Below, piece by piece: positions 45,219 to 52,461 of a DNA stretch of 64,000 nucleotides. This DNA comes from Nisaea denitrificans DSM 18348 (lineage in GTDB: Bacteria > Pseudomonadota > Alphaproteobacteria > Thalassobaculales > Thalassobaculaceae). The translations under genes and the position numbers were made by a program. How positions within the stretch are numbered: the stretch's first letter is position 1; every line of letters begins with the position of its first letter. The stretch spans positions 1,116,001 through 1,180,000 of the forward strand of contig NZ_AUFM01000011.1 in assembly GCF_000426505.1 (NCBI RefSeq). Reading direction: 5' to 3'. The notes below the pieces were generated by a model, which had not been told where the DNA came from, made no database searches, and was given only the letters and a program-made list of their open reading frames with translations.

Positions 45219-45234
45219 TTTACTATCTGATCAA
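45219..45234 (-). promoter_or_regulatory. RutR-like operator upstream of preT
   Basis: TTTACTATCTGATCAA agrees with TTGACCANNTGGTCAA at most fixed positions; the right half-site is nearly intact and the left is degenerate. It lies 43 bases upstream of the preT start, a position suited to repression. Confidence 0.6.
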
Positions 45235-45277
45235 AAATTTGAGACGCCGTCAAACTGAAGACGCGGTTGCCGGGCAT

Positions 45278-45314
45278 AAAAAATCGCCGGGAAGGCTACC
45301 CTCCCCGGCGATTT
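45278..45314 (-). terminator. terminator of the sulfite reductase operon
   Basis: AAATCGCCGGG (45281-45291) and CCCGGCGATTT (45304-45314) form a strong stem that, read leftwards, is followed by a T-run (complement of 45278-45283). It separates the DUF934 gene from the preT promoter. Confidence 0.88.
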
Positions 45315-45348
45315 ATTGACTTGTTCATTAAAACGGACAATCAGACGG

Positions 45349-45912
45349 TCAGTAAGCCCAGCTTGCCAGCACGGCGGGCTCTACCCTGCCGTAAGTGCCG
45401 CCGTGACCGGACGGGGCGGTCTCCGCCTTGTCCTGGCAGGTGCCTTCGACGACATCGAGCGCCGGCTGATAGTAGCCTTTGAAACGGCGGTTCGCCCGCA
45501 TCCAGGCATCCAGCAGTTTCTCATCAGCGACCTCGACCGCATCGACGCCGCAGCGCTGCAGGAACAGGAACTGGTCCTGAATGACATGCCCGGTCGCCCG
45601 GATCTCGCCCTTGAAGCCAAAACGGTCCCGCAGCAGGCGAGCCTGGGAGAAGGCCCGGCCATCATTGAATTTCGGGAAGAACAGGATCACCGTGTCGATA
45701 TCTGCCAGATCCTCGCGGATATCCTCGACGTCATCGGCGTTTTCCAGCCGGACGGCGCGCCGGTCGAAATTGGCGACCATAGTTTCGCGCCCCGCCTTCC
45801 ATTCCTCGAGACTGACCAGCACCGGCGTGTCCCGGCCAAGCGTTTCAGCGTCCCGATCCGTAAGCGAAACCCAGATATCTTCCTGGATACGGCCACTCTT
45901 AATGATTGGCAT
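45349..45912 (-). CDS. DUF934 family protein of the sulfite reductase operon
   Basis: Protein of 187 residues starting MPIIKSGRIQEDIWVSL at the ATG at 45912, which overlaps the sulfite reductase gene by 14 bases. The family is defined by motifs seen here: FPKFNDGRAFSQARLLRDRFGF and GHVIQDQFLFLQRCGVDA (patterns shortened). Its biochemical role is not established; it almost always accompanies sulfite or phosphoadenylyl-sulfate reductases in proteobacteria, so a maturation or electron-transfer role is inferred. Last gene of the operon. Confidence 0.88.
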   Translation of the reverse strand: MPIIKSGRIQEDIWVSLTDRDAETLGRDTPVLVSLEEWKAGRETMVANFDRRAVRLENADDVEDIREDLADIDTVILFFPKFNDGRAFSQARLLRDRFGFKGEIRATGHVIQDQFLFLQRCGVDAVEVADEKLLDAWMRANRRFKGYYQPALDVVEGTCQDKAETAPSGHGGTYGRVEPAVLASWAY

Positions 45913-47554
45913 AGAGAGTCTCCTTGAAGGGGTTAATGCCGACACGGGACACCGTGTCGATGAAGGTCTCGCCTTCGGTGCGGATATTGCGGAACGTCCC
46001 GATCAGGGTGTCGATGGCATCCACCACCCCTTCAGCCGGGAAGGACGGGCCGAGAATCTTGCCCACAGCGGCATTTTCGTCAGCGATCCCGCCGATGGTG
46101 ATCTGGTAATGCTCGACGCCTTTTTTATCGACGCCGAGGATGCCGATATTGCCGACATGGTGATGCCCGCAGGCATTGATGCAGCCGGAGATGTTCAACG
46201 TGATCGGGCCGATCTCGGATTGCAGGGCCGGATCGGAGAAGTGCCGGCTCAGACGCTGCGCGATCGGAATCGCCCGGGCGTTCGCAAGGTTGCAGTAATC
46301 CAGCCCGGGGCAGGAGATGATGTCCGTGATCAGGCCTATATTGGCATCCGCCAGACCATGCTCGCCAAGGGCCTGCCAGAGCGTGTGCAGATCCTGCTTG
46401 CGGACATAGGGCAGCACCACGTTCTGCTCGTGCGCGATGCGCAGCTCGCCGAGCGAGTATTTCTCAGCCAGATCGGCCAGCACTTCCATCTGCTCCGCCG
46501 TGGCATCGCCCGGCACCCCGCCAGCAGGCTTCAGGGACACCGTGACGATGGTGTAGCCCGGCTGCTTGTGCGGGAAGAGATTGGTCCGAGTCCAGGCGGC
46601 AAAGGCCGGATCGGTGAAGCGCGCGGCATCGTATGGCGCGACCGGCTCCGCGATGGTCTCATAGGTCGGCGGCGCGAAATGCCGCTCGATCTCCGCGATC
46701 TTCCCGGCGTCCAGCGTCAGCGCGCTGTCCTTGATCTCCGTCCACTCCTCCTCGACCATCTCGGCGAATTTCTCGATGCCGACGGCGGCGACCAGGATCT
46801 TGATCCGGGCCTTGTAAAGATTGTCCCGGCGGCCGAGCAGGTTATAGGTCCGCAGGATCGCTTCCAGATAAGACAGTAGATGCTGCTTCGGCAGGAACTC
46901 GCGGATCGTCTCGCCGACGATGGGCGTGCGGCCCTGCCCACCCCCGACGATCACCTCGAAGCCGACTTCACCGGCATCGTTTCGGCGCATGCGCAGGCCG
47001 ATATCGTGCAGCTTCACAGCCGCCCGGTCATGCTCGGAGCCGGTGATGGCGATCTTGAACTTGCGCGGCAGGAAGGTGAATTCCGGATGCAGCGTGGACC
47101 ATTGCCGCATGATCTCGGCCCAGACACGGGAATCCTCGATCTCGTCGGCGGCAACGCCAGCGAACTGGTCGGCCGTGACGTTACGGATGCAGTTGCCGCT
47201 GGTCTGGATCGCATGCATCTCGACATCGGCGAGTGCGTCCAGAATATCCGGCACATCGTCCAGCTTGGTCCAGTTGTACTGGATGTTCTGCCGGGTGGTG
47301 AAATGCCCCCAGTTGCGGTCCCAGCGCCGGGCGATATAGCCGAGCTGGCGCATCTGCCCGGCGGAAAGCGTGCCATAGGGGATCGCGACACGCAGCATAT
47401 AGGCATGAAGCTGCAGATAGAGGCCGTTCATCAGGCGCAGCGGCTTGAACTCGTCCTCGGTCAGCTCACCGGCGATCCGGCGCGCAACCTGATCCCGGAA
47501 TTCCGCGGTGCGGTCCCGGACGAAGGCGTGATCGAATTCGTTATAGGTATACAT
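45899..47554 (-). CDS. cysI: siroheme nitrite/sulfite reductase (assimilatory sulfite reductase)
   Basis: Cytosolic siroheme and 4Fe-4S enzyme of 551 residues that reduces sulfite to sulfide (or nitrite to ammonia). It has two NIR_SIR ferredoxin-like half domains with TSGNCIRNVTADQFAG near residue 115. The cluster cysteines are in CPGLDYCNLA and GCINACGHHHVGNIG (CX5C and CX3C). Its partners, siroheme synthase and DUF2849/DUF934, point to sulfite reduction. No phosphoadenylyl-sulfate reductase (CysH) is encoded in the operon. Confidence 0.92.
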   Translation of the reverse strand: MYTYNEFDHAFVRDRTAEFRDQVARRIAGELTEDEFKPLRLMNGLYLQLHAYMLRVAIPYGTLSAGQMRQLGYIARRWDRNWGHFTTRQNIQYNWTKLDDVPDILDALADVEMHAIQTSGNCIRNVTADQFAGVAADEIEDSRVWAEIMRQWSTLHPEFTFLPRKFKIAITGSEHDRAAVKLHDIGLRMRRNDAGEVGFEVIVGGGQGRTPIVGETIREFLPKQHLLSYLEAILRTYNLLGRRDNLYKARIKILVAAVGIEKFAEMVEEEWTEIKDSALTLDAGKIAEIERHFAPPTYETIAEPVAPYDAARFTDPAFAAWTRTNLFPHKQPGYTIVTVSLKPAGGVPGDATAEQMEVLADLAEKYSLGELRIAHEQNVVLPYVRKQDLHTLWQALGEHGLADANIGLITDIISCPGLDYCNLANARAIPIAQRLSRHFSDPALQSEIGPITLNISGCINACGHHHVGNIGILGVDKKGVEHYQITIGGIADENAAVGKILGPSFPAEGVVDAIDTLIGTFRNIRTEGETFIDTVSRVGINPFKETLYANH

Positions 47555-47558
47555 CGCG

Positions 47559-47864
47559 TCAAACCAATGGAGTGGTTGCGGGAAGGTCGGTGCCGACGGT
47601 CGGCCCGGCCGCGCGGATGATTTCGCGCTGGCTGACCGGTGCAATGCCGGTTTCGGAAACGGATACGGCGAACAGATAGGTGCTCACGACCTCCTGCCGG
47701 GCGGCTGACGCAGCGGCACGCGCCTCAAGGACGGCTGCTGCCTCGTCACCGTCGGCAACCTCCGCATCGTGGAGGGCCAGAACCCAATCATTGTCTTCGG
47801 CGAGATAAACAACGGCACCGTCGCCCAGACGGTTGGCGGTCATGACCTTGGTCGTCACTTTCAT
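47559..47864 (-). CDS. DUF2849 family protein
   Basis: Small protein of 101 residues located between siroheme synthase and sulfite reductase, four bases before the latter. The pattern VMTANRLGDGAVVYLAEDNDW at the N-terminus (shortened) marks DUF2849, an alphaproteobacterial family found almost only in this position. A possible role is as an accessory subunit of the reductase. No cysteines or catalytic motifs are seen. Confidence 0.85.
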   Translation of the reverse strand: MKVTTKVMTANRLGDGAVVYLAEDNDWVLALHDAEVADGDEAAAVLEARAAASAARQEVVSTYLFAVSVSETGIAPVSQREIIRAAGPTVGTDLPATTPLV

Positions 47865-47876
47865 TCTCTTCTGTTC

Positions 47877-49292
47877 CTATACGGCGAGGCGCCGGCCCTC
47901 GGGGGCCACGGCCTCAAAAATTTCACCTTCGGCAAGCGCGGCCACATCACCGAGAACGATCAGCGCAGGAGCAGATACGTGCCGCGCGTCGACCATCCCG
48001 GCGAGATCAGCCAGGGTCGTTTTCAGAATGCGTTGGTCCGGCAGGGTCGCCTTTTCGATTACCGCGACCGGCGTATCCGGCTTACGGCCGACAGCAAGCG
48101 CCGCCTCCATGATGCGTGGTGCGGCGCCGAGGCCCATATAGATGACGACGGTGCCCTTGGTATCGGCCAGCACATGGCTGTCGAACTCGGTCACACCGTT
48201 CCGGTCATGCCCGGTCAGAATGGTCAGGCGATTGGCATGATCGCGATGGGTCAGCGGCAGTCCTGCAGCGGATGCCGCGCCAAGAGCCGCAGTCACACCT
48301 GGCACGATCTCGACGGAAAGGCCGCGCTCCTTCAGATATGCCAGCTCCTCGCCGCCCCGGCCGAAGATGAACGGATCCCCGCCCTTCAGCCGCACAACGC
48401 GACTGCCGGCTTCGGCATGCTCGGCCAGCAGAGCGTTGATATCGTCCTGACTATAGGAATGCTGCCCTGCCCGCTTGCCAACATCGATCCGGATAGAATC
48501 CCGCCGGACATAATCCAGCATGGTCGGGCCGATCAGCGCGTCATGCACGATCACATCCGCATCCTGCATCAGGCGCAGCGCCTTCAGGGTCAGCAGGTCC
48601 GGATCGCCGGGACCAGCGCCGACCAGGGCAACGCTGCCCGAGGAATGGCGGCGCTGACTCCGAGAACCATTGACCAGTCGCAACATGGCTTCCCGCCCGG
48701 CAGCGTCACGCCCGGCGAGCACGTCCTTGGCGACAGCCCCATCGAAAACCGTCTCCCAGAATTGGCGGCGCTCACCGCCATCCGAGATGGCGGACATCAC
48801 AGCACTGCGAAATCTCTGGGCAAAACGGGCCAAAGCGCCGAGCCGAACCGGCAAGGAGCGCTCGATCTGCTCGCGGATGCGACGAACCATGACCGGCGCC
48901 GTGCCTTCGCTGCCGATGGCAACCACGATCGGATCACGGTCCACAATGCCGGGAATAATGAATGTCGAGAGATCCGGACGGTCGACAACATTGGTCGGAA
49001 TACCGGTGTCACGGATCTGACGCGCCAGCGCGTCGACATCGAGGGCCTCCGCATCGCCGACAATAGCCAGCCGGACATTATTCAGGTCGCGCGTCACGAA
49101 CCCGCGCCGGTGCAGTTCAATACGTCCGGCGGCGGCTTCCGCCGCGATCTCTGGATTGGGGTCCGCCGACACGACGCGAATCATCGCTTCGGTCTTCAGC
49201 AACAGGCGCAGCTTGCGAGCCGTGTCTTCATTGCCGCCAACCAGAAGCACATGCTGATCGGCAAGATCGGCGAATATCGGAAAATACTTCAT
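47877..49292 (-). CDS. cysG: siroheme synthase CysG
   Basis: Trifunctional enzyme of 471 residues that makes siroheme from uroporphyrinogen III. The N-terminal NAD-binding dehydrogenase/ferrochelatase part has LLVGGNEDTARKLRLLL. The C-terminal uroporphyrinogen methyltransferase part has GAGPGDPDLLTLKALR, VVRLKGGDPFIFGRGGEE and VVIYMGLGA. First gene of the leftward operon, divergent from an Lrp/AsnC regulator; it supplies the cofactor for the reductase in the same operon. Confidence 0.94.
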   Translation of the reverse strand: MKYFPIFADLADQHVLLVGGNEDTARKLRLLLKTEAMIRVVSADPNPEIAAEAAAGRIELHRRGFVTRDLNNVRLAIVGDAEALDVDALARQIRDTGIPTNVVDRPDLSTFIIPGIVDRDPIVVAIGSEGTAPVMVRRIREQIERSLPVRLGALARFAQRFRSAVMSAISDGGERRQFWETVFDGAVAKDVLAGRDAAGREAMLRLVNGSRSQRRHSSGSVALVGAGPGDPDLLTLKALRLMQDADVIVHDALIGPTMLDYVRRDSIRIDVGKRAGQHSYSQDDINALLAEHAEAGSRVVRLKGGDPFIFGRGGEELAYLKERGLSVEIVPGVTAALGAASAAGLPLTHRDHANRLTILTGHDRNGVTEFDSHVLADTKGTVVIYMGLGAAPRIMEAALAVGRKPDTPVAVIEKATLPDQRILKTTLADLAGMVDARHVSAPALIVLGDVAALAEGEIFEAVAPEGRRLAV

Positions 49293-49493
49293 CTGTGGCT
49301 GTCCGCCTGGTGAAACCTGATCTGAAAATCGACCGCGTCCCCGTTGCCGGGATCGGAGAACTATTGAACTCTCAACGCTCCTGAAATATCATTATTTTTC
49401 TCAAATCGACAATATGGCCCCACCAAAAAGAAAACATTGTTCCCATGACTGACGCAGCGAGAACGCAACGGTCACAAAACAGGAAGTTCGAGA

Positions 49494-49943
49494 ATGGATG
49501 ACATGGACCGGAAGATCCTGCGGCTCCTGCAGGAAGACAGCAGCATCTCCGTCTCGGATATCGCTCGTCATGTCGGGCTTTCCGCATCACCGTGCTGGAA
49601 GCGCATCAACCGCATGCAGGCAGAGGGATTGATCAAGCGTCAGGTTGCCGTTCTGGACGCGGACAAGCTCGGATACGGCCTTACCGTATTTGTCAGCATC
49701 AAGACGGGGGAACATTCAGGCGACTGGCTGAAATCCTTCGCCGAAACCGTTCAGGGCATGCCCGAAGTGCTCGAGTTTCACCGTATGGCCGGTGAAGTGG
49801 ACTACATGCTGAAAGTTGTCGTCCCAGACATGAAGAGTTTCGACTTATTCTACAAAAATCTCGTGGAACTCACGGCGCTTAGTGAGGTCACGTCGCGCTT
49901 CTCCATGGAGACCATCAAGGAAACAACCGCATTGCCCGTGTAA
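49494..49943 (+). CDS. Lrp/AsnC family transcriptional regulator
   Basis: Regulator of 149 residues with an N-terminal helix-turn-helix (SVSDIARHVGLSASPCWKRI) and a C-terminal RAM ligand-binding domain (about residues 65-145, with the RMAGEVDYMLKVVV strand). It is divergent from cysG and 256 bases upstream of a TRAP transporter. The divergent arrangement with the sulfite reductase operon suggests that it controls sulfur assimilation; the TRAP genes are an alternative target. Confidence 0.9.
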   Translation: MDDMDRKILRLLQEDSSISVSDIARHVGLSASPCWKRINRMQAEGLIKRQVAVLDADKLGYGLTVFVSIKTGEHSGDWLKSFAETVQGMPEVLEFHRMAGEVDYMLKVVVPDMKSFDLFYKNLVELTALSEVTSRFSMETIKETTALPV

Positions 49944-50199
49944 GGCCCGCCCTGATTCGACCATATTTCGGGTTTTAGAATCTCGAAATTGATATTTTCT
50001 AACTCTAGGGAGGGGCAGTTGAGTAAATTTATACCGCATTGCGGCAATTACGGTGAAGAATGGTTGCCAAATTAGAATTTCGAACGCACTAATTTCGGCG
50101 AGCTGCGAATAGGCACTTGTGTTGTGTGCGGTCAGTGGCTTCACTCTGCGATCCAATTCGCACCGATGAATGAAACAAAACATCTAGGGAGCTTCAACA

Positions 50200-51306
50200 A
50201 TGAAACGTCGCGATTTTATTACCAAGGCTGGGCTTGCTAGCGTTGGCGGCGCTACAGCCGTTGCCGCTGCGTCCTCCTTCCCGAAACCGGCCCTCGCCCA
50301 AGAGCGCATCGAAATGGTGATGGTATCGAGCTGGGGTCGTGATTTCCCGGGTCTCGGCACCAATGCCCAGCTGTTGGCAAAGCGCCTCGGAGACGTTTCC
50401 GACGGTCGGATTCAGGTTCAGTATTTTGCCGCCGGCGAGCGCGTCGGCGCATTCGATGCTTTTGACGAAGTCGCATCCGGTAACGCTCAGGCCTATCATT
50501 CGGCCGACTACTACTGGAAAGGCAAGCATCCGGCCTGGGCCTATTTCACATCCGTTCCGTTCGGCCTTACCGCCAGCGAAATGGGCGCTTGGGTCCATCA
50601 CATGGGCGGTCAGGAACTGTGGGACGAACTGGCCGGCGGATTTGGCCTGAAGTGCCTCCCGGCTGGTAACACCGGCGTGCAGATGGGTGGCTGGTTCAAC
50701 AAGGAAATCAACAGCGCCGACGACCTCAAGGGCCTGAAGATGCGTATCCCGGGCCTCGGCGGCGACGTCATGGCCAAGCTGGGCGCCTCACCGGTTTCCC
50801 TGCCGGGCGGCCAGATCTATGAAAATCTGGTTTCGGGTGCCATCGAGGCGACGGAATGGGTTGGCCCGTGGAACGATTATGCGATGAAGTTCTACGAAGC
50901 CACCAAGTACTATTACTTCCCGGGCATGCATGAGCCGGGTGGGTATGATTCCCTCGGCATGAATGCATCCTGGTGGGGCGGCCTGAGCAAGGCTGACCAG
51001 GCCCTCATCACCGCCGTTGCACACCAGACCAACGACTGGATGATGGCTGAATACAACGCCAAGAACGGTGAATATCTGCGCAAGCTGATCGACGAGCAGG
51101 GCGTTGTGGTCAAGGAATTCAACGATGACGTTTATGACGCGTTCGGTGGCGCGGCCCAGGAAGTCTTCGAGGAAACCAAGGCACACAGCGATCTCGCACT
51201 CCGCGTGCACGAGAGCTTCGAGAAAGCCCGCAGCGCGGCCGGCGGCTGGCTGAAGCTTGCCGATATCGGTTATTCCGCGAAGCGCAACCGGGTGCTTGGC
51301 CTCTAA
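50200..51306 (+). CDS. TRAP transporter substrate-binding protein, 2-oxoacid (TakP/DctP6) type
   Basis: Periplasmic receptor of 368 residues with a twin-arginine signal (KRRDFITKAGLAS) ending near ALAQE. The mature part has MVSSWGRDFPG, GMKCLP-like GLKCLPAGNTGVQMGGW, the Arg-containing LKMRIPGLGG and GAIEATEWVGPWND. The Glu-Trp pair in ATEWVGP and the Gln in PGGQIY correspond to ligand contacts in the TakP/DctP6 subfamily, which bind 2-oxoacids and related monocarboxylates with a cation. A stem-loop follows its stop before the membrane genes. Confidence 0.9.
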   Translation: MKRRDFITKAGLASVGGATAVAAASSFPKPALAQERIEMVMVSSWGRDFPGLGTNAQLLAKRLGDVSDGRIQVQYFAAGERVGAFDAFDEVASGNAQAYHSADYYWKGKHPAWAYFTSVPFGLTASEMGAWVHHMGGQELWDELAGGFGLKCLPAGNTGVQMGGWFNKEINSADDLKGLKMRIPGLGGDVMAKLGASPVSLPGGQIYENLVSGAIEATEWVGPWNDYAMKFYEATKYYYFPGMHEPGGYDSLGMNASWWGGLSKADQALITAVAHQTNDWMMAEYNAKNGEYLRKLIDEQGVVVKEFNDDVYDAFGGAAQEVFEETKAHSDLALRVHESFEKARSAAGGWLKLADIGYSAKRNRVLGL

Positions 51307-51330
51307 AATAGCGTTTTCCTGACGCGTAGC

Positions 51331-51356
51331 GAGGCGGGATCTCCAGATCCCGCCTC
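51331..51356 (+). terminator. stem-loop after TRAP binding-protein gene
   Basis: GAGGCGGGATC (51331-51341) pairs perfectly with GATCCCGCCTC (51346-51356) around a four-base loop. No T-run follows. It is likely an mRNA-stabilising or partially terminating structure between dctP and dctQ. Confidence 0.55.
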
Positions 51357-51379
51357 GTTCCTATATGAGATTTCAAGAA

Positions 51380-52438
51380 ATGTCCGAAGCTACAAACGTC
51401 TCTGTCTCTGACCGGATCGGCGCGCGTTACCAGACGCCTGTGTCTGCGTTGACACGCACATTTTGCTGGGCGAGCGTCGCCCTCACGCTCATGTTTATCT
51501 TCAATAATTATCTGATTTTCTGGCAGGACTGGCCGGGCTTTCTGATTTTTGTCGATGACATGGCGCTCTTCGGTCCTAGCAGCCTTAAGAATCCGCTCGA
51601 TGGAACTGCGCAGTTCCTAGGCGCATTGCAATGCTTGAGCTACCTCGCATGCATCGTCGGCGCGGCGCTGTACACGGCACGCACGCCAAACCGCCTGCTG
51701 CGAAGCGACTCCGAGGTAATGGTAGGCATGGCCGCCTATATCGTGCGAGCCGCGTTCTGGGCTGTGATATTTGTCGGCATAACGGACGTGCTTATCACTT
51801 TCCTAAGGGTTGAAAACTTCCTTCCAGCGTTGTTCGGGGACGAACTCGCGACCTCTCTGGGGCGCTCGCAATTCCGGGGCGCTTACGTTCATATGCCGCT
51901 CGTCCTAGTCGGCTGCGTGGTTGCGGCCTTCACCCGCTCGCTCGGCTTCACCTGGCTGGCCCTGCTGGTGGTTGCCGCTGAATTGGGAATCGTTATCAGC
52001 CGGTTTATTTTCTCTTACGAGCAGGCCTTCCAGGGTGATCTCGTCCGGTTCTGGTACGGCGCCCTATTCCTGTTTGCCAGCGCTTACACTCTCTATGAGG
52101 ACGGTCATGTCCGGGTGGACGTATTATATGCCGGCCTGACATCGCGGATGCGCGGCCTGATCAACATCTGGGGTTCGCTGCTGCTCGGCATGTCACTCTG
52201 CATCACCGTTTTGACCATCGGCATGTGGAGCAAAACAGCGATCATCAACAGCCCAATGCTGAGCTTTGAAGTGTCTCAGTCCGGCTTTGGCATGTACGTC
52301 AAATATCTGATGGCCAGTTTCCTCGGAATCTTCGCCGTCACCATGATGATCCAGTTTGCCAGCTACATTCTGGAAAGCCTTGCCGATTATCGAGATGAAC
52401 CCGGCCGACGCGAAATCGGCGGGTCCTCGGCACATTAA
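51380..52438 (+). CDS. TRAP transporter small permease (DctQ), enlarged
   Basis: Membrane protein of about 352 residues from the ATG at 51380 (or 357 from 51365). The typical DctQ core of four helices lies in the C-terminal half, with LYEDGHVRVDVLY near residue 240 as the usual DctQ pattern. Ordinary DctQ is about 160-230 residues. Here an additional N-terminal part with about four hydrophobic segments (from LTRTFCWASVALTLMFIF onward) is present, as in larger TRAP small subunits of the DctP6 type. It precedes DctM by 23 bases. Confidence 0.85.
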   Translation: MSEATNVSVSDRIGARYQTPVSALTRTFCWASVALTLMFIFNNYLIFWQDWPGFLIFVDDMALFGPSSLKNPLDGTAQFLGALQCLSYLACIVGAALYTARTPNRLLRSDSEVMVGMAAYIVRAAFWAVIFVGITDVLITFLRVENFLPALFGDELATSLGRSQFRGAYVHMPLVLVGCVVAAFTRSLGFTWLALLVVAAELGIVISRFIFSYEQAFQGDLVRFWYGALFLFASAYTLYEDGHVRVDVLYAGLTSRMRGLINIWGSLLLGMSLCITVLTIGMWSKTAIINSPMLSFEVSQSGFGMYVKYLMASFLGIFAVTMMIQFASYILESLADYRDEPGRREIGGSSAH

Positions 52439-52461
52439 GATCTGAAGAGCGAACCTGACCA

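Noticed and set aside
47769-49313. 514-codon open frame on the plus strand opposite cysG
   Set aside because: Shadow of siroheme synthase; the composition is not protein-like.
49409-49440. ACAAT...ATTGT inverted repeat as an Lrp/AsnC operator between cysG and the Lrp gene
   Set aside because: The arms are only five bases with 22 bases between them, so chance is likely.
49965-49989. ATTTCG...CGAAAT inverted repeat upstream of the TRAP genes
   Set aside because: Six-base arms in an AT-rich segment; too weak to claim as an operator.
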